The notes under the pieces are model-generated. The model was given only the letters and a program-made list of their open reading frames with translations. It ran no database searches and was not told the origin of the DNA. Source: Bryobacterales bacterium (GTDB lineage: Bacteria > Acidobacteriota > Terriglobia > Bryobacterales > UBA6623). Taken from it: a DNA stretch of 64,000 nucleotides. A program made the position numbers and the translations under genes. The DNA is taken from NCBI GenBank assembly GCA_028819215.1, contig JAPPMG010000096.1, forward strand, positions 377,328-441,327, written 5' to 3'. Positions 1-9,206 of this stretch are shown one piece after another; the stretch's first letter is position 1, and the number at the start of each line of letters is the position of its first letter.

Positions 1-1251
1 GTCATCGACGAGGAGCAGCGCTTCGGAGTTCGCCACAAGGAACGGCTCAAGCAGGTCCGTCAAAGCGTCGACGTGCTGGCCATGACGGCGACTCCGATCC
101 CGCGGACGCTCTACATGTCGCTCATGGGCCTGCGCGACGTGTCCGTGATCAAGACGCCGCCGCAGGACCGCCTGGCGATCCAGACGGTCGTGTCCAAGTA
201 CGACGAGCGCATGGTGACGACTGCGATCCAGCGGGAGGTCCGGCGCGGCGGTCAGGTCTATTTCCTCCACAATCGCGTGGATTCAATCCAGTCCAAGGCC
301 GACCGGCTGGCAGCCGCGCTTCCCGACGTGCGCTTTCGGGTCGCGCACGGCCAGATGGCAGAGCGCGAGCTCGAGCGAGTCATGCTCGGTTTCATGCGCC
401 ACGATTTCGACGTGCTGGTGGCCACGACCATTGTCGAGAACGGATTGGACATTCCGCTGGCCAATACGATCGTCGTCGACCGGGCAGATCTATATGGGCT
501 GTCAGAGCTGTACCAGCTGCGAGGTCGCGTGGGGCGCTCCAATCGCCGGGCGTATGCGTACTTGTTGGTGCCTCCGGAGCGCGAATTGAGCGACGTTGCC
601 CGCAAGCGGCTGGCGGCCCTGCGGGAATTCAGCGAGCTGGGCGCGGGTTTCAAGATGGCCGCGCTCGACCTGGAGTTGCGGGGGGCCGGCAACTTGCTGG
701 GGGGCGAGCAGAGCGGCCAAGTTGCGGCGGTTGGCTTCGAAACCTATACGCAGTTGCTCGAAGAGGCCGTGGGCAAGCTGCGGGGCGAACAGGTTGAAGA
801 CGTAGTTCGGACCCAGGTCAAGCTGCGCCTGGACTTTCACATCCCGGCAAGCTACGTGCCGGAAGAGACACAGCGGCTGCAGCTATACAAGCGGCTCGCC
901 GCAGTGCGGGACGACGCCGAGCGCGACCGTGCCGTGGCGGAACTGCGAGACCGCTATGGCCCGCTGCCGCCTGCGGTCGATAACCTGCTTGCGCATTCCT
1001 TGCTCAAGCACCGGGCGGAAGCTATGCGCATCCCCTCGGTCGAGCGGCACGGTGACCGCTTGGTCATCAAGCTGCGAGAGGACTCCAAGGTCAGCGCGGA
1101 ACGGCTGATGCGCATCGTGGCCGCCACGAGAGGTGTCCGCTTCGAGCCGGACGGAACGCTTGAATGGCCGGGATTCGACGGTGGCGGCACCGCCACGTTC
1201 AGCCGCGCTCGACGCCTCTTGGAAGACATCGCTGCCCAGGAGTCGAACTAG
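1..1251 (+). CDS. mfd: Transcription-repair coupling factor Mfd, C-terminal part (5' end outside window)
   Basis: ATP-dependent translocase that removes stalled RNA polymerase from damaged DNA and recruits UvrA. The reading frame is open from base 1, which falls inside helicase motif II (VIDEEQRFG). Then come motif III (MTATPIPRTL), motifs V-VI (VATTIVENGLDIP ... QLRGRVGRS) and the TRG region (MAALDLELRGAGNLLGGEQSG), which separates Mfd from other SF2 helicases such as RecG, followed by the UvrA-inhibitory C-terminal domain. About 416 codons of a protein that is usually about 1150 residues are visible. Nothing suggests it is broken; it is cut only by the window edge. Family assignment is very secure. 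Confidence 0.97.
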   Translation, partial: VIDEEQRFGVRHKERLKQVRQSVDVLAMTATPIPRTLYMSLMGLRDVSVIKTPPQDRLAIQTVVSKYDERMVTTAIQREVRRGGQVYFLHNRVDSIQSKADRLAAALPDVRFRVAHGQMAERELERVMLGFMRHDFDVLVATTIVENGLDIPLANTIVVDRADLYGLSELYQLRGRVGRSNRRAYAYLLVPPERELSDVARKRLAALREFSELGAGFKMAALDLELRGAGNLLGGEQSGQVAAVGFETYTQLLEEAVGKLRGEQVEDVVRTQVKLRLDFHIPASYVPEETQRLQLYKRLAAVRDDAERDRAVAELRDRYGPLPPAVDNLLAHSLLKHRAEAMRIPSVERHGDRLVIKLREDSKVSAERLMRIVAATRGVRFEPDGTLEWPGFDGGGTATFSRARRLLEDIAAQESN

Positions 1252-1482
1252 ACTCCCGCGCTCGTCCGGGTGCGCACTCACGTGCTCTTTTCGAGGTCCA
1301 GGCGCTTGCCCCGATCTTGTCGCCAAACCGTTACAGGATTGTAATTCGGCGTGCCTCCAGCGCCGCCGGGGCACCTAGCGACACGTCGCGGACCGCTTGC
1401 ACCGCAGGCGGATAGCTACAATTGGAGCAGGGGAGAGTGCGCGGCGGCCGGACTTGCCGCCGGGCGAGCCTTCCATAGCCGC

Positions 1483-3288
1483 ATGGACCTCTCCTTGATC
1501 CGCAACTTCTCGATCATCGCCCACATCGACCACGGCAAGTCGACGCTGGCGGATCGCCTGCTCGAGTCCACCGGCGCGCTCAGCAGCCGGGAGATGCAGG
1601 AGCAAGTGCTGGATTCGATGGATCTCGAGCGCGAGCGCGGCATCACGATCAAGGCCCAAGCGGTCCGGATCGCCTACCAAGCGCTTGACGGCGAGACTTA
1701 CCAGCTCAATCTCATCGACACGCCGGGCCACGTCGATTTCGCCTACGAGGTGTCGCGGAGTCTAGCCGCCTGCGAGGGCGCCCTGTTGGTAGTGGACGCC
1801 GCGCAGGGCGTAGAGGCGCAGACGATGGCGAACGCCTATCTCGCGCTGGAGCACGATCTGGAGATCGTGCCCGTGCTGAACAAGATCGACCTGCCGGCCG
1901 CGGAGCCGGACCGCGTTCAGGACGAGATCGAGAGCACGATTGGCTTGGAAGCACACGACGCGCTTCGGATTAGCGCCAAGACTGGGCTCGGGGTGGAGGA
2001 TGTGCTCGAGGCTGTTGTCAAGCGCGTGCCGTGCCCGCGCTCGCGGCCGGCGGCGCCGTTGCGGGCCCTGTTGTTCGACTCTTGGTACGACTCTTACCGC
2101 GGGGTCGTGATGCTGGTGCGCGTGGTGGATGGCTCGCTCTCGAAGGGCATGAAGATCCGTTTGTGGTCGACCGGGCGCACATACGATGTCGAAGAGCTCG
2201 GCTTTCGCACGCCAAAGCCGGTTGCCTGCCAGACGCTCTGGTCCGGCGAGGTCGGCTGGGTGGTGGCCAACATCAAGAACGTCACCGAGACCCGCATCGG
2301 AGACACGATCTGCGATGAGCGCAACCTGCCGGACGAGCCTCTGCCCGGTTTCGAAGAATCCAAGCCGATGGTGTTCGCGGGGCTATACCCGGTCGAGTCC
2401 CACCAGCACGACGTGCTGCGCGACGCCCTGGAAAAGCTTCAGCTCAACGACCGCTCCTTCCAGTTCGAGCCGGAAAGCTCGGCAGCGCTCGGATTCGGGT
2501 TTCGCTGCGGCTTCTTGGGCCTGCTGCACTTGGAGATCGTGCAAGAGCGCTTGGAGCGAGAGTTTGACATACGCCTGATCACCACTGCGCCTGGCGTGCG
2601 CTACCGTGTGACCAAGACCGATGGCGAGGTGGTGGAAGTCGACAATGCCAGCCGCTGGCCTGCCGAAGCTTCGATCAAGCAGATCGAGGAGCCGGTGTTT
2701 ACGGTGACCGTGATCACCGCGGACGACTACTTGGGCGGGATTCTGAAGCTGTTCGAGGACAAACGCGGCGTGCAGAAGGGATTCGAATACGCCGCCGGCC
2801 ACCGTGTCGTACTCACCTACGAGGTTCCGCTCAACGAGATCGTGCTCGATTTCTATGACCGCCTCAAGACCGTCTCCAGGGGCTATGCCTCGATCGACTA
2901 CCACTTCTCGGGCTATTGGGCATCCCCGATGGTCAAGCTGGACATCTTGGTTGCCGGCGACGCGATCGACGCCCTGTCGATCATCGTGCACAAGGATCAG
3001 GCCTATGATCGCGGCAAAGCCTTGATACAACGATTTCGCAAGCTCATTCCGCGCCAGCAGTTCGAAGTTGCGCTGCAGGCTGCGATCGGCAATCGCATCG
3101 TGGCCCGCGACAACATCGCGCCCCTGCGCAAGAACGTGACCGCCAAGTGTTACGGAGGCGACATCACGCGCAAGCGGAAACTCCTCGAGAAGCAGCGCGA
3201 GGGCAAGCGCCGGATGAAGCGGGTCGGCCGCGTCGATATTCCACAGGAGGCGTTCCTGGCGGTGCTGAGCGTCAGCGACGACGCTTAG
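1483..3288 (+). CDS. lepA: Elongation factor 4 (LepA) back-translocating GTPase
   Basis: Ribosome-associated translational GTPase. The chosen ATG gives 601 residues, the normal LepA length, and starts MDLSLIRNFSIIAHIDHGKST. An in-frame upstream start at 1351 would add 44 non-conserved residues. G motifs are present: G1 AHIDHGKST (residues 13-21), G2 RGIT, G3 DTPGH, G4 NKID. The diagnostic LepA C-terminal domain is intact (CYGGDITRKRKLLEKQREGK near the end). A -10-like TACAAT lies at 1417-1422, so a 5' leader of roughly 55 bases is plausible. It stands alone between mfd and a porin-like gene. Confidence 0.97.
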   Translation: MDLSLIRNFSIIAHIDHGKSTLADRLLESTGALSSREMQEQVLDSMDLERERGITIKAQAVRIAYQALDGETYQLNLIDTPGHVDFAYEVSRSLAACEGALLVVDAAQGVEAQTMANAYLALEHDLEIVPVLNKIDLPAAEPDRVQDEIESTIGLEAHDALRISAKTGLGVEDVLEAVVKRVPCPRSRPAAPLRALLFDSWYDSYRGVVMLVRVVDGSLSKGMKIRLWSTGRTYDVEELGFRTPKPVACQTLWSGEVGWVVANIKNVTETRIGDTICDERNLPDEPLPGFEESKPMVFAGLYPVESHQHDVLRDALEKLQLNDRSFQFEPESSAALGFGFRCGFLGLLHLEIVQERLEREFDIRLITTAPGVRYRVTKTDGEVVEVDNASRWPAEASIKQIEEPVFTVTVITADDYLGGILKLFEDKRGVQKGFEYAAGHRVVLTYEVPLNEIVLDFYDRLKTVSRGYASIDYHFSGYWASPMVKLDILVAGDAIDALSIIVHKDQAYDRGKALIQRFRKLIPRQQFEVALQAAIGNRIVARDNIAPLRKNVTAKCYGGDITRKRKLLEKQREGKRRMKRVGRVDIPQEAFLAVLSVSDDA

Positions 3289-3325
3289 TCGAGCTGCGAA
3301 CGAACTGCCCTAGGTGGCTGCCGGG

Positions 3326-4621
3326 ATGCGTTCGCCGTTCCAGCGCACAGCGTGCGGGGCGCTCTTGGCCGCCACGGCGGCCCTCGCCCCGATTGTGGCG
3401 CTCGGCCAGACCAGCGCTCCCGAGCAAGCGCCCCGCTACGAATTCGGGGCCGAATTGCGGGCGCGTGCCCAGACGCGCAATGGCGGCGGGGATGACCCGA
3501 CGAAACAGGATGCGTTCACAACCACGCGCCTGCGGTTCGACGCCACAATGCGACCGACGCGCCAAGTGAGTATCTACGTCGAGGCCCAGGACTCGCACGT
3601 GCAAGGGCTCGCGAGCGGCCGCGATAACCGGGCATTCAAGGATCCGGTCGACATTCGCCAAAGCTATGTGGCCTTGGGGCGCGAAGACGGGCCGCTGACG
3701 CTCTTCGTTGGCAGGCGCGAACTCTCGTTCATTGACGAACGGATCATCGGCGTCCGCAACTGGAGCAACATTTCTCCGGCCTGGGACGGGTCGGCACTCG
3801 TGCTGCGGCGAGGCAAGGACAGCGTCAACCTGCTGGCAGTCACCCAAGTGGACATCAGCGACGGCTTTGATCCACCCTCGCGCACGCGCTGGGTGTATGG
3901 CGCGGTAGGAGCGGTCGGTTCCGGCCTGGGCGGCCACCAAATCGAGCCGTTTTACTTCACGTCGCGGCGGCCGGTGGATCTGGCCTCCAATCTCGGTGGG
4001 GTGTTGCGCACCGCTGGTTCGCGATTCTCGGGCCTGCTCGCCGAGACTTGGGACTACCAAGTCATCCTCGCGGGCCAAGGGGGCCGGACAGAGAACCAGA
4101 GGCAGGGCGCTTGGATGGGCGTGTGGGCGCTCGGCAAGACGCTCGAGCAGCGTCGCCTGCAGCCTAGGCTCGGCGTGGAGTGGAGCTACGCCAGCGGAGA
4201 CTCCGATCCGCAGGACGGACGGATCGGCACCTTCGACACGCTGTTTCCGGGGCCTCACAGGATCTATGGCACGCAGGACATCGTTTCCTTGCGAAACTTG
4301 CGAGCCCTTAAGACAGGGGTGGAGCTGCACCCTCTCAGGGCTTGGCAGATCAATGTCGACTTCCTCGACTTCCGGCTTGCCAGCCGCCACGACGGCCTGT
4401 ACCAAACCAATTTCGTGGCGCGAGCGCACGCGCCGCCTGGCGGCGCTTCCAGCGCGCACATCGGATCGGAAATGGACGTCGTCCTCCGCTACGCTCCCAC
4501 GCCCAAGGTAGAAGTTAGCTTCGGGGTGTCGCGGTTCATGGCGGGGCAGTTCGTCGTCCGGGAAGTGCCGGGCGGCGGCTCCCAAACGTTCCTGCACACG
4601 ACGCTGCTGGTAACCCTGTGA
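3326..4621 (+). CDS. Alginate-export-family outer-membrane beta-barrel protein
   Basis: Predicted outer-membrane barrel of the alginate export (AlgE-like) family, 431 residues from the ATG at 3326; a GTG four codons upstream is an alternative. A signal peptide is clear: basic start, hydrophobic run with LLAATAALAPIVALG, cleavage near GQTSA. The mature part has alternating strands typical of the family, including RYEFGAELRARAQ, FVGRRELSFIDERIIGVRNW and a terminal strand ending LLVTL. Substrate cannot be told: family members often serve as generic porins outside alginate producers, and no alginate genes are seen nearby. Its presence supports a diderm cell envelope. Confidence 0.75.
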   Translation: MRSPFQRTACGALLAATAALAPIVALGQTSAPEQAPRYEFGAELRARAQTRNGGGDDPTKQDAFTTTRLRFDATMRPTRQVSIYVEAQDSHVQGLASGRDNRAFKDPVDIRQSYVALGREDGPLTLFVGRRELSFIDERIIGVRNWSNISPAWDGSALVLRRGKDSVNLLAVTQVDISDGFDPPSRTRWVYGAVGAVGSGLGGHQIEPFYFTSRRPVDLASNLGGVLRTAGSRFSGLLAETWDYQVILAGQGGRTENQRQGAWMGVWALGKTLEQRRLQPRLGVEWSYASGDSDPQDGRIGTFDTLFPGPHRIYGTQDIVSLRNLRALKTGVELHPLRAWQINVDFLDFRLASRHDGLYQTNFVARAHAPPGGASSAHIGSEMDVVLRYAPTPKVEVSFGVSRFMAGQFVVREVPGGGSQTFLHTTLLVTL

Positions 4622-4673
4622 GGTTCCGGCCCTCGGAGGCTTTGCTGGCAGGGAGCCCGATCACGGCCTGCGA

Positions 4674-4679
4674 TACAGT
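4674..4679 (+). promoter_or_regulatory. Candidate -10 element directly before the aldolase start (leaderless pattern)
   Basis: TACAGT ends six bases before ATG 4686 and no ribosome-binding purine run is present. The same arrangement recurs before the genes at 5527, 23117 and 35806. Confidence 0.35.
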
Positions 4680-4685
4680 TTGAGC

Positions 4686-5468
4686 ATGAGGCCCAACAAG
4701 ACCAAGGCAATCTTGGCGGCAGGGAAAGTTGCCGTCGGCATTGCGCATGCGCAGATCGGCACGGCCGAAGTCCCCAAGATGTTCCAGGCGGCGGCAATGG
4801 ACTGGGTGTTTCTCGATTCCGAGCACAGCCCGTTTTCGTCCGACACGCTGCACGAGTTGCTGCGGGCCTACCGCATGACAGACGTCACGGCCGTGGTGCG
4901 CGTGTGCGACTTTCAGTACGACCTCGTGGCCCGCGCCCTCGACTCCGGTGCCGAGGGAATCATCTTTCCCCGCTGCGAGGATCCCGATCAGTTGGCGCGT
5001 GCAGTGCGCGGCGCCAAGTTCCCTCCGCTAGGCCGCCGGGGCTTCGGCTTGGGCCCGCCCCAGATCGGTTACCAGACCGCGAGCTTCGATGAGATCATTT
5101 CCCACTGCAACCGAGAGACGCTGATGATCGCTCAGGTCGAGTCCGCCCAAGCCTTGGATCGGTTGCCCGAACTGGCATCCGTAGAGGGCTTGGACTCGCT
5201 GCTGGTAGGTCCGGCGGACCTGTCGATCTCGCTCGGCGTCGGAGGCCAGTGGTACGACCCCAAGTTGGTTGGGGCCGTTGAGCGCGTGATCGCTGCTTGC
5301 GAGGACCGGGGCATCTGGCCTGCGATCCAGGTGCGAGACGGCGCGTTGGCGGAGTTCTGGATCGAGCGCGGAATGAAGCTGATAGGATGCTCGACCGAGG
5401 CGGCGCTGATGTGGGGGGCCGTGAAGGATCTGGGCGGCCGACTGCGAAGCCTGGCGTCCGATGCATAG
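4686..5468 (+). CDS. HpcH/HpaI-type class II aldolase (2-keto-3-deoxy sugar acid aldolase family)
   Basis: Metal-dependent pyruvate aldolase of the HpcH/HpaI/citrate-lyase-beta TIM-barrel superfamily, 260 residues. Expected active-site stretches occur in order: FLDSEHSPF (catalytic His), VVRVCDF (Arg), IIFPRCED, IAQVES (metal-binding Glu) and LLVGPADLSISLG (metal-binding Asp). The exact substrate (hydroxy-keto-acid or deoxyglucarate type) cannot be read from sequence. ATG 4686 is preferred over TTG 4680. No Shine-Dalgarno is seen; instead TACAGT sits at 4674-4679, six bases before the ATG, which suggests a leaderless transcript. Confidence 0.85.
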   Translation: MRPNKTKAILAAGKVAVGIAHAQIGTAEVPKMFQAAAMDWVFLDSEHSPFSSDTLHELLRAYRMTDVTAVVRVCDFQYDLVARALDSGAEGIIFPRCEDPDQLARAVRGAKFPPLGRRGFGLGPPQIGYQTASFDEIISHCNRETLMIAQVESAQALDRLPELASVEGLDSLLVGPADLSISLGVGGQWYDPKLVGAVERVIAACEDRGIWPAIQVRDGALAEFWIERGMKLIGCSTEAALMWGAVKDLGGRLRSLASDA

Positions 5469-5514
5469 GGCCAAGGCGTAGCTTCGCTAGGGTCGCGAAT
5501 CTAGGGTCCGTTGA

Positions 5515-5520
5515 TACAAT
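5515..5520 (+). promoter_or_regulatory. Candidate extended -10 element before the permease start (leaderless pattern)
   Basis: TACAAT, preceded by TGA as in an extended -10 box, ends six bases before ATG 5527. No Shine-Dalgarno is visible between it and the start. Confidence 0.4.
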
Positions 5521-5526
5521 GCGGCC

Positions 5527-6726
5527 ATGCCCGCCGCGGCATTGCCGAAACGCATACCTGGCGTAACTCATGTTCGGCTCGCCGCCCTGGCTCTGTTCGC
5601 GCTGGGTGCGGGCTTGGGCTTTCTGGGCATTCTCGTCTTGCGTCAGGCTCTGGTTTCGATCACCTTGGTCGGCCCTGAGGCTGCCGCTGCGGCGGGCGCG
5701 CTGTGCGCGCTCGTGCCCGGGCGGCGGCTGTCTGCCCGCCAGGCTCCCGACAAGTGGACCCGGGCATTCCTAACCCTGTGCGGGATCGGTTCCGCGGGCG
5801 GGTTGGTCTACCTCGCGGCGCTGCAGCACGCCTGGGCCAAGCCCGCGTCCCTGGCCCTGCTGGGGCTAGCGTGCGGCGGCTGTCTGAGGCTGAGCGTGGC
5901 GCTTGTGCTCGCGATGCTACCCCCTTGGCGCCCGGCGGCGATCATGGGCGTGTGCGGAGCCTGTCTAGGACTAGGGGGCGTGGCGGCGAACTTGATCGGC
6001 GCGTGGATCGCGAACCCGGCATCGTGGCTAGACCCGGTCCTGCTGGCCGCTTCCGCGGTTCCGCTGCTACTGGCCCTGACGTCAATTCGCGCCGGGCGCG
6101 TCAGGTTCGGAGCCGCAACGGAGCGCTGGGGCGCGGGGCGCGCCGACGAGGGCACCCACGCGCGCGGCATCCTGATCGCTGCCAGCCTGTTGCTGCAGGC
6201 TACCGCGTGCGGTCTGGCCGTGGCCTGGCTGACTTCCTACTTGTCCCGGCGGGCGGGATTCTCGCTTGTCGAGGGAGCGGTTGTGATGGCGCTGTTCTGG
6301 TCGGGACTGGCCTTCGGCTGGGCGACAGCGGAGCGTCTGCCCAACCTGCGTGAGAACCTCTACCCACTAGTCGGGCCGCTGGCCTTGGCGGCAGCGGGCG
6401 CTGCCAGTCTGCTCTATCCGGTGCTGGCTGTGCTGGCGGTCGCGGGGGCGCTGCTCCTCGGGCTGGCGACGGGACTGCTGTTTTCACTCACTCTGCGCCT
6501 AGGAGACTGGCCGGCGACGTTGGGGAGGAGCCTGTGGGTCATGCGCTCCTTGCACGTGTCGCTGGTGGTGTCGTTGGCGGGCTGTTGGGCAGTGGGTGTG
6601 CTCGTCAGCATCGCCGGGTTCGGCACGCCGGTCTGGGCTATTCTCGGGTGCATGGTCGCCGCGGTCGGAGCGCTGTTCTTGCTGGTCGTGGACTGCCGCG
6701 TCAGCGGGGACGCGGTCATGATCTGA
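5527..6726 (+). CDS. Polytopic membrane protein, MFS-like permease of unknown substrate
   Basis: A 399-residue, very hydrophobic protein with roughly ten to twelve membrane spans separated by short Arg-containing loops, the overall look of a major facilitator superfamily transporter. I recognise no substrate-specific motif, and the classic MFS loop 2-3 signature is not obvious, so the family call is tentative. A Gly/Ala-rich first span (ALFALGAGLGFLGILVL) and a mid-protein hydrophilic loop (RFGAATERWGAGRADEG) can be seen. It lies 19 bp upstream of the HtrA-like gene and is probably co-transcribed with it and the antiporter. Confidence 0.55.
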   Translation: MPAAALPKRIPGVTHVRLAALALFALGAGLGFLGILVLRQALVSITLVGPEAAAAAGALCALVPGRRLSARQAPDKWTRAFLTLCGIGSAGGLVYLAALQHAWAKPASLALLGLACGGCLRLSVALVLAMLPPWRPAAIMGVCGACLGLGGVAANLIGAWIANPASWLDPVLLAASAVPLLLALTSIRAGRVRFGAATERWGAGRADEGTHARGILIAASLLLQATACGLAVAWLTSYLSRRAGFSLVEGAVVMALFWSGLAFGWATAERLPNLRENLYPLVGPLALAAAGAASLLYPVLAVLAVAGALLLGLATGLLFSLTLRLGDWPATLGRSLWVMRSLHVSLVVSLAGCWAVGVLVSIAGFGTPVWAILGCMVAAVGALFLLVVDCRVSGDAVMI

Positions 6727-6745
6727 GTTCGACCCGTGGAGTTGG

Positions 6746-8005
6746 ATGGCAGTCCGGAGGTCTGATCCGCGCTACATCGCCGTGCTGGCCGTAGCATGCC
6801 TGGTGATCTTGCTGGTCGGCTTCGCGGTCAAGCCCGGCGTCGTGCCGGAGGAAGTCGTTCCAGCGTCTGCGTCGGACCTGCCGCAGCTGGCCCGCTACGC
6901 TGACCGCCGCATGGTGGAGCGTATCGCGGGGCATTTTTCCTATATCGCCACGCAAGTGGAGGAGAGCGTGGTATTGCTGGCCGGGACCGGCCAGAGCGGG
7001 GTGGTCTGGCAGGCCGGCGAGGTCGTGACCTCGGCTCGGCTGGGGCCGTTTCCGGCACGGGATCGAACGGCACTCGAAGACCGCGAGGTGGAGCTGCTGA
7101 CGAGCGTCGCCGCGCCGCACCTGCCCTATGTCCTGCTCAAGGCTCCGTTGGACGCGGTCGTGACTGGCCGCCGCCCCGTACGCCTCTACCCGTGGGGCTC
7201 TTGGCTGCTTGCGGTGTGGCGCTCCAGCGAGGGAGGGCTGCGCTACGCGCACGGCAACCTATTCGGCGTGATGGAGCGGCGCTGCGGCGAGGTCGAGGTG
7301 CTTGAGGTGCTGACGAATCTCGAGCTTGGGGCTGCTCAGGCCGGGGCGGGCATCTTCTCGCTCGAGGGCGGGCTGGTTGCCGTAGCGCTGGACTGCGCCG
7401 GCACCTTGATCGCCGTCGAGGTCGGAGCGTTGGAATTGCAGGCGCGCTCGGAAGGGGGAGCCCAGGACTTGCTGCCACAGCGCTACGGCATGCGCCTGGC
7501 CATGGCTGAAGAGGACGAGCTGGAATTCTTCCGTCGAGAGGGCGGCGTCATCGTCCGCGAGACTTGGTGGGGCCACCGGGCTCACGAGGCGGGACTGCGA
7601 CCAGGCGACATGATTCTGACGATCGATGGCGCGCCGGTGTCCACTCTGGACGATGTGAGCAGCCTGGTCTTGCCGGTCTCGCGGGAGCTGTTCGAGCTGC
7701 GCGTTTGGCGTGCGCGCCGCACGATTAGGATCGCCCTGCAGGCGCGGCCGCTGGCCGAGGCTGCCGTGTCGACCCGCGGATTCGTCGAGCCGCAGGACGG
7801 CCTGCTGCTGGGGCCGGTGATGGCAGGGAGCTTGGCAGCGAGCACGGGAGCCCGCCCGGGGGACAGGCTGTTGATGGTCAACCAGAAGCCGGCGCTGGCG
7901 TTCTCCGATCTGGAGGATGCCTTCCGGGTTGCGGGCGGCCAAGTTCACTTGGTACTGGAGCGCCGCGGGCGCATGTGGGGCACACTGGTGCGGGTCGATG
8001 AATGA
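6746..8005 (+). CDS. HtrA-like exported protein with two PDZ domains and a degenerate trypsin-like domain
   Basis: 419 residues. One N-terminal membrane segment (residues 11-28) is followed by a region with the layout of a DegP/HtrA protease and two PDZ domains (about 245-335, with AGLRPGDMILTIDG, and 340-415, with TGARPGDRLLMVNQ). All three catalytic positions look lost. The His motif reads TSARL near 95-99. The Asp motif reads LPYVLLK near 126-132. The GNSGGP motif reads AQAGAGI near 197-203. It is therefore probably a non-proteolytic scaffold or sensor. ATG 6746 follows a GTGGAG purine stretch. Its stop overlaps the antiporter start by 8 bp, suggesting coupled translation. The protease ancestry is inferred from layout. 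Confidence 0.65.
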   Translation: MAVRRSDPRYIAVLAVACLVILLVGFAVKPGVVPEEVVPASASDLPQLARYADRRMVERIAGHFSYIATQVEESVVLLAGTGQSGVVWQAGEVVTSARLGPFPARDRTALEDREVELLTSVAAPHLPYVLLKAPLDAVVTGRRPVRLYPWGSWLLAVWRSSEGGLRYAHGNLFGVMERRCGEVEVLEVLTNLELGAAQAGAGIFSLEGGLVAVALDCAGTLIAVEVGALELQARSEGGAQDLLPQRYGMRLAMAEEDELEFFRREGGVIVRETWWGHRAHEAGLRPGDMILTIDGAPVSTLDDVSSLVLPVSRELFELRVWRARRTIRIALQARPLAEAAVSTRGFVEPQDGLLLGPVMAGSLAASTGARPGDRLLMVNQKPALAFSDLEDAFRVAGGQVHLVLERRGRMWGTLVRVDE

Positions 8006-9206
8006 GCTCTCCTCGCTGGGGTTGATCCTGCTGCTGGCGCTGGCTTCCGGCCACCTAGTGCGCCTGCTGCGCATCCCGGAAGTGACCGGTTACATCCTGG
8101 CTGGCATGGCGCTAGGTCCATCCATGCTGGGCTGGGTGAGCCACGAGAACGTTCAGGCGCTGGAAGCGCTCAGCGAGGTGGCGCTGGGCCTGATCCTGTT
8201 CTCGATCGGCGGTGTGTTCGAGTTCAGCCTTGTGCGCCGCATCGGCGGCAAGATCGTGCGGCTCACGCTCATGGAGTCCATGCTGGCCGCCGCCATGGTG
8301 CTGACGACGATGCTGGCACTTGGGCAGCCGTGGCAGGTCGCGCTGCTGCTGGCCTCGGTGTCGATTGCGACGGCCCCGGCGTCCACCCTGATGGTGCTGC
8401 GTGAGTGCAATGCGCGCGGGCCGCTGAGCGACTCTCTGCTCGGCATCATCGCCGTCAACAACATCGTCTGCCTGATCGCATACCTGATCTGCGCGGCATT
8501 GGTCGACATGGTCGCCGGCTGGGGCCAGCAGAGCCTCTTGCAGACGATTTGGCAGGCGGGTTTCCCGCTGGTCTGGCAGCTGGTCGGCTCGGTCGCGCTC
8601 GGGTTCCTGACCGGCCTGATGCTGGCCGGCTGGGCGCGCCAGGTCAGCGAGACGGGGGAGATGCTGATTCTCCTTGCGGGCTCGATCCTGCTGTGTGTCG
8701 GGGTGGCCCGGATCGCCGAACTGTCGCCGCTCATCGCGAGCCTCGCCGTCGGCGCGACGATGGTCAACCTCTCGCGACGCAGCCGCCGTCTGTTCAAGAC
8801 CTTGGAAGGCACGGACCCTCCCTTCTACGCGATCTTCTTCGTGCTCGCAGGGGCGGACCTGGATGTCCAGCGGCTGGCATCGATCGGCATGGTGGGCTTG
8901 GTCTACCTGTTCGCGCGAGGCTGCGGCAAGTTTGGCGGCGCCTGGCTGGGCAGCCGCCGGCTGGGCATGGATCCCCGGGTGCAGAATCTGCTCGGATTCG
9001 GGCTGCTTACCCAGGCCGGCCTCGCCGTGGGTCTGGTGCTGATGATCGGCCAGCAGTTTCCCCTGTACTACCCGGTCATCTCCACCATCGTGCTGTCGGC
9101 GGTGGTGTTGTACGAGATGATCGGCCCGATCGCGACGAAATTCGCGGTCGTGCGCAGCGGCGAGGCGCGGGTCGGACGCGATCGCGTGCAATCGATCTGG
9201 GCTTGA
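7998..9206 (+). CDS. CPA2-family monovalent cation/proton antiporter (KefB-like membrane domain)
   Basis: 402-residue integral membrane protein of the Na+/H+ exchanger superfamily. The N-terminus (LASGHLVRLLRIPEVTGYILAGMALGPSMLGWV) and mid-section (ATAPASTLMVLRECNARGPLSD) match the CPA2/Kef pattern, with about twelve spans. There is no C-terminal TrkA-N/RCK domain, so it is a membrane-domain-only antiporter. ATG 7998 begins inside the end of the PDZ gene (8-bp overlap), making a functional pairing with that periplasmic-facing protein plausible. The longer upstream start at 7917 would overlap the PDZ gene extensively and is rejected. Confidence 0.85.
   Translation: MNELSSLGLILLLALASGHLVRLLRIPEVTGYILAGMALGPSMLGWVSHENVQALEALSEVALGLILFSIGGVFEFSLVRRIGGKIVRLTLMESMLAAAMVLTTMLALGQPWQVALLLASVSIATAPASTLMVLRECNARGPLSDSLLGIIAVNNIVCLIAYLICAALVDMVAGWGQQSLLQTIWQAGFPLVWQLVGSVALGFLTGLMLAGWARQVSETGEMLILLAGSILLCVGVARIAELSPLIASLAVGATMVNLSRRSRRLFKTLEGTDPPFYAIFFVLAGADLDVQRLASIGMVGLVYLFARGCGKFGGAWLGSRRLGMDPRVQNLLGFGLLTQAGLAVGLVLMIGQQFPLYYPVISTIVLSAVVLYEMIGPIATKFAVVRSGEARVGRDRVQSIWA

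Noticed and set aside
3272..4597. 441-codon open frame on the minus strand opposite the porin gene
   Set aside because: Antisense shadow typical of GC-rich DNA; no family features, whereas the plus-strand frame has a signal peptide and barrel strands.
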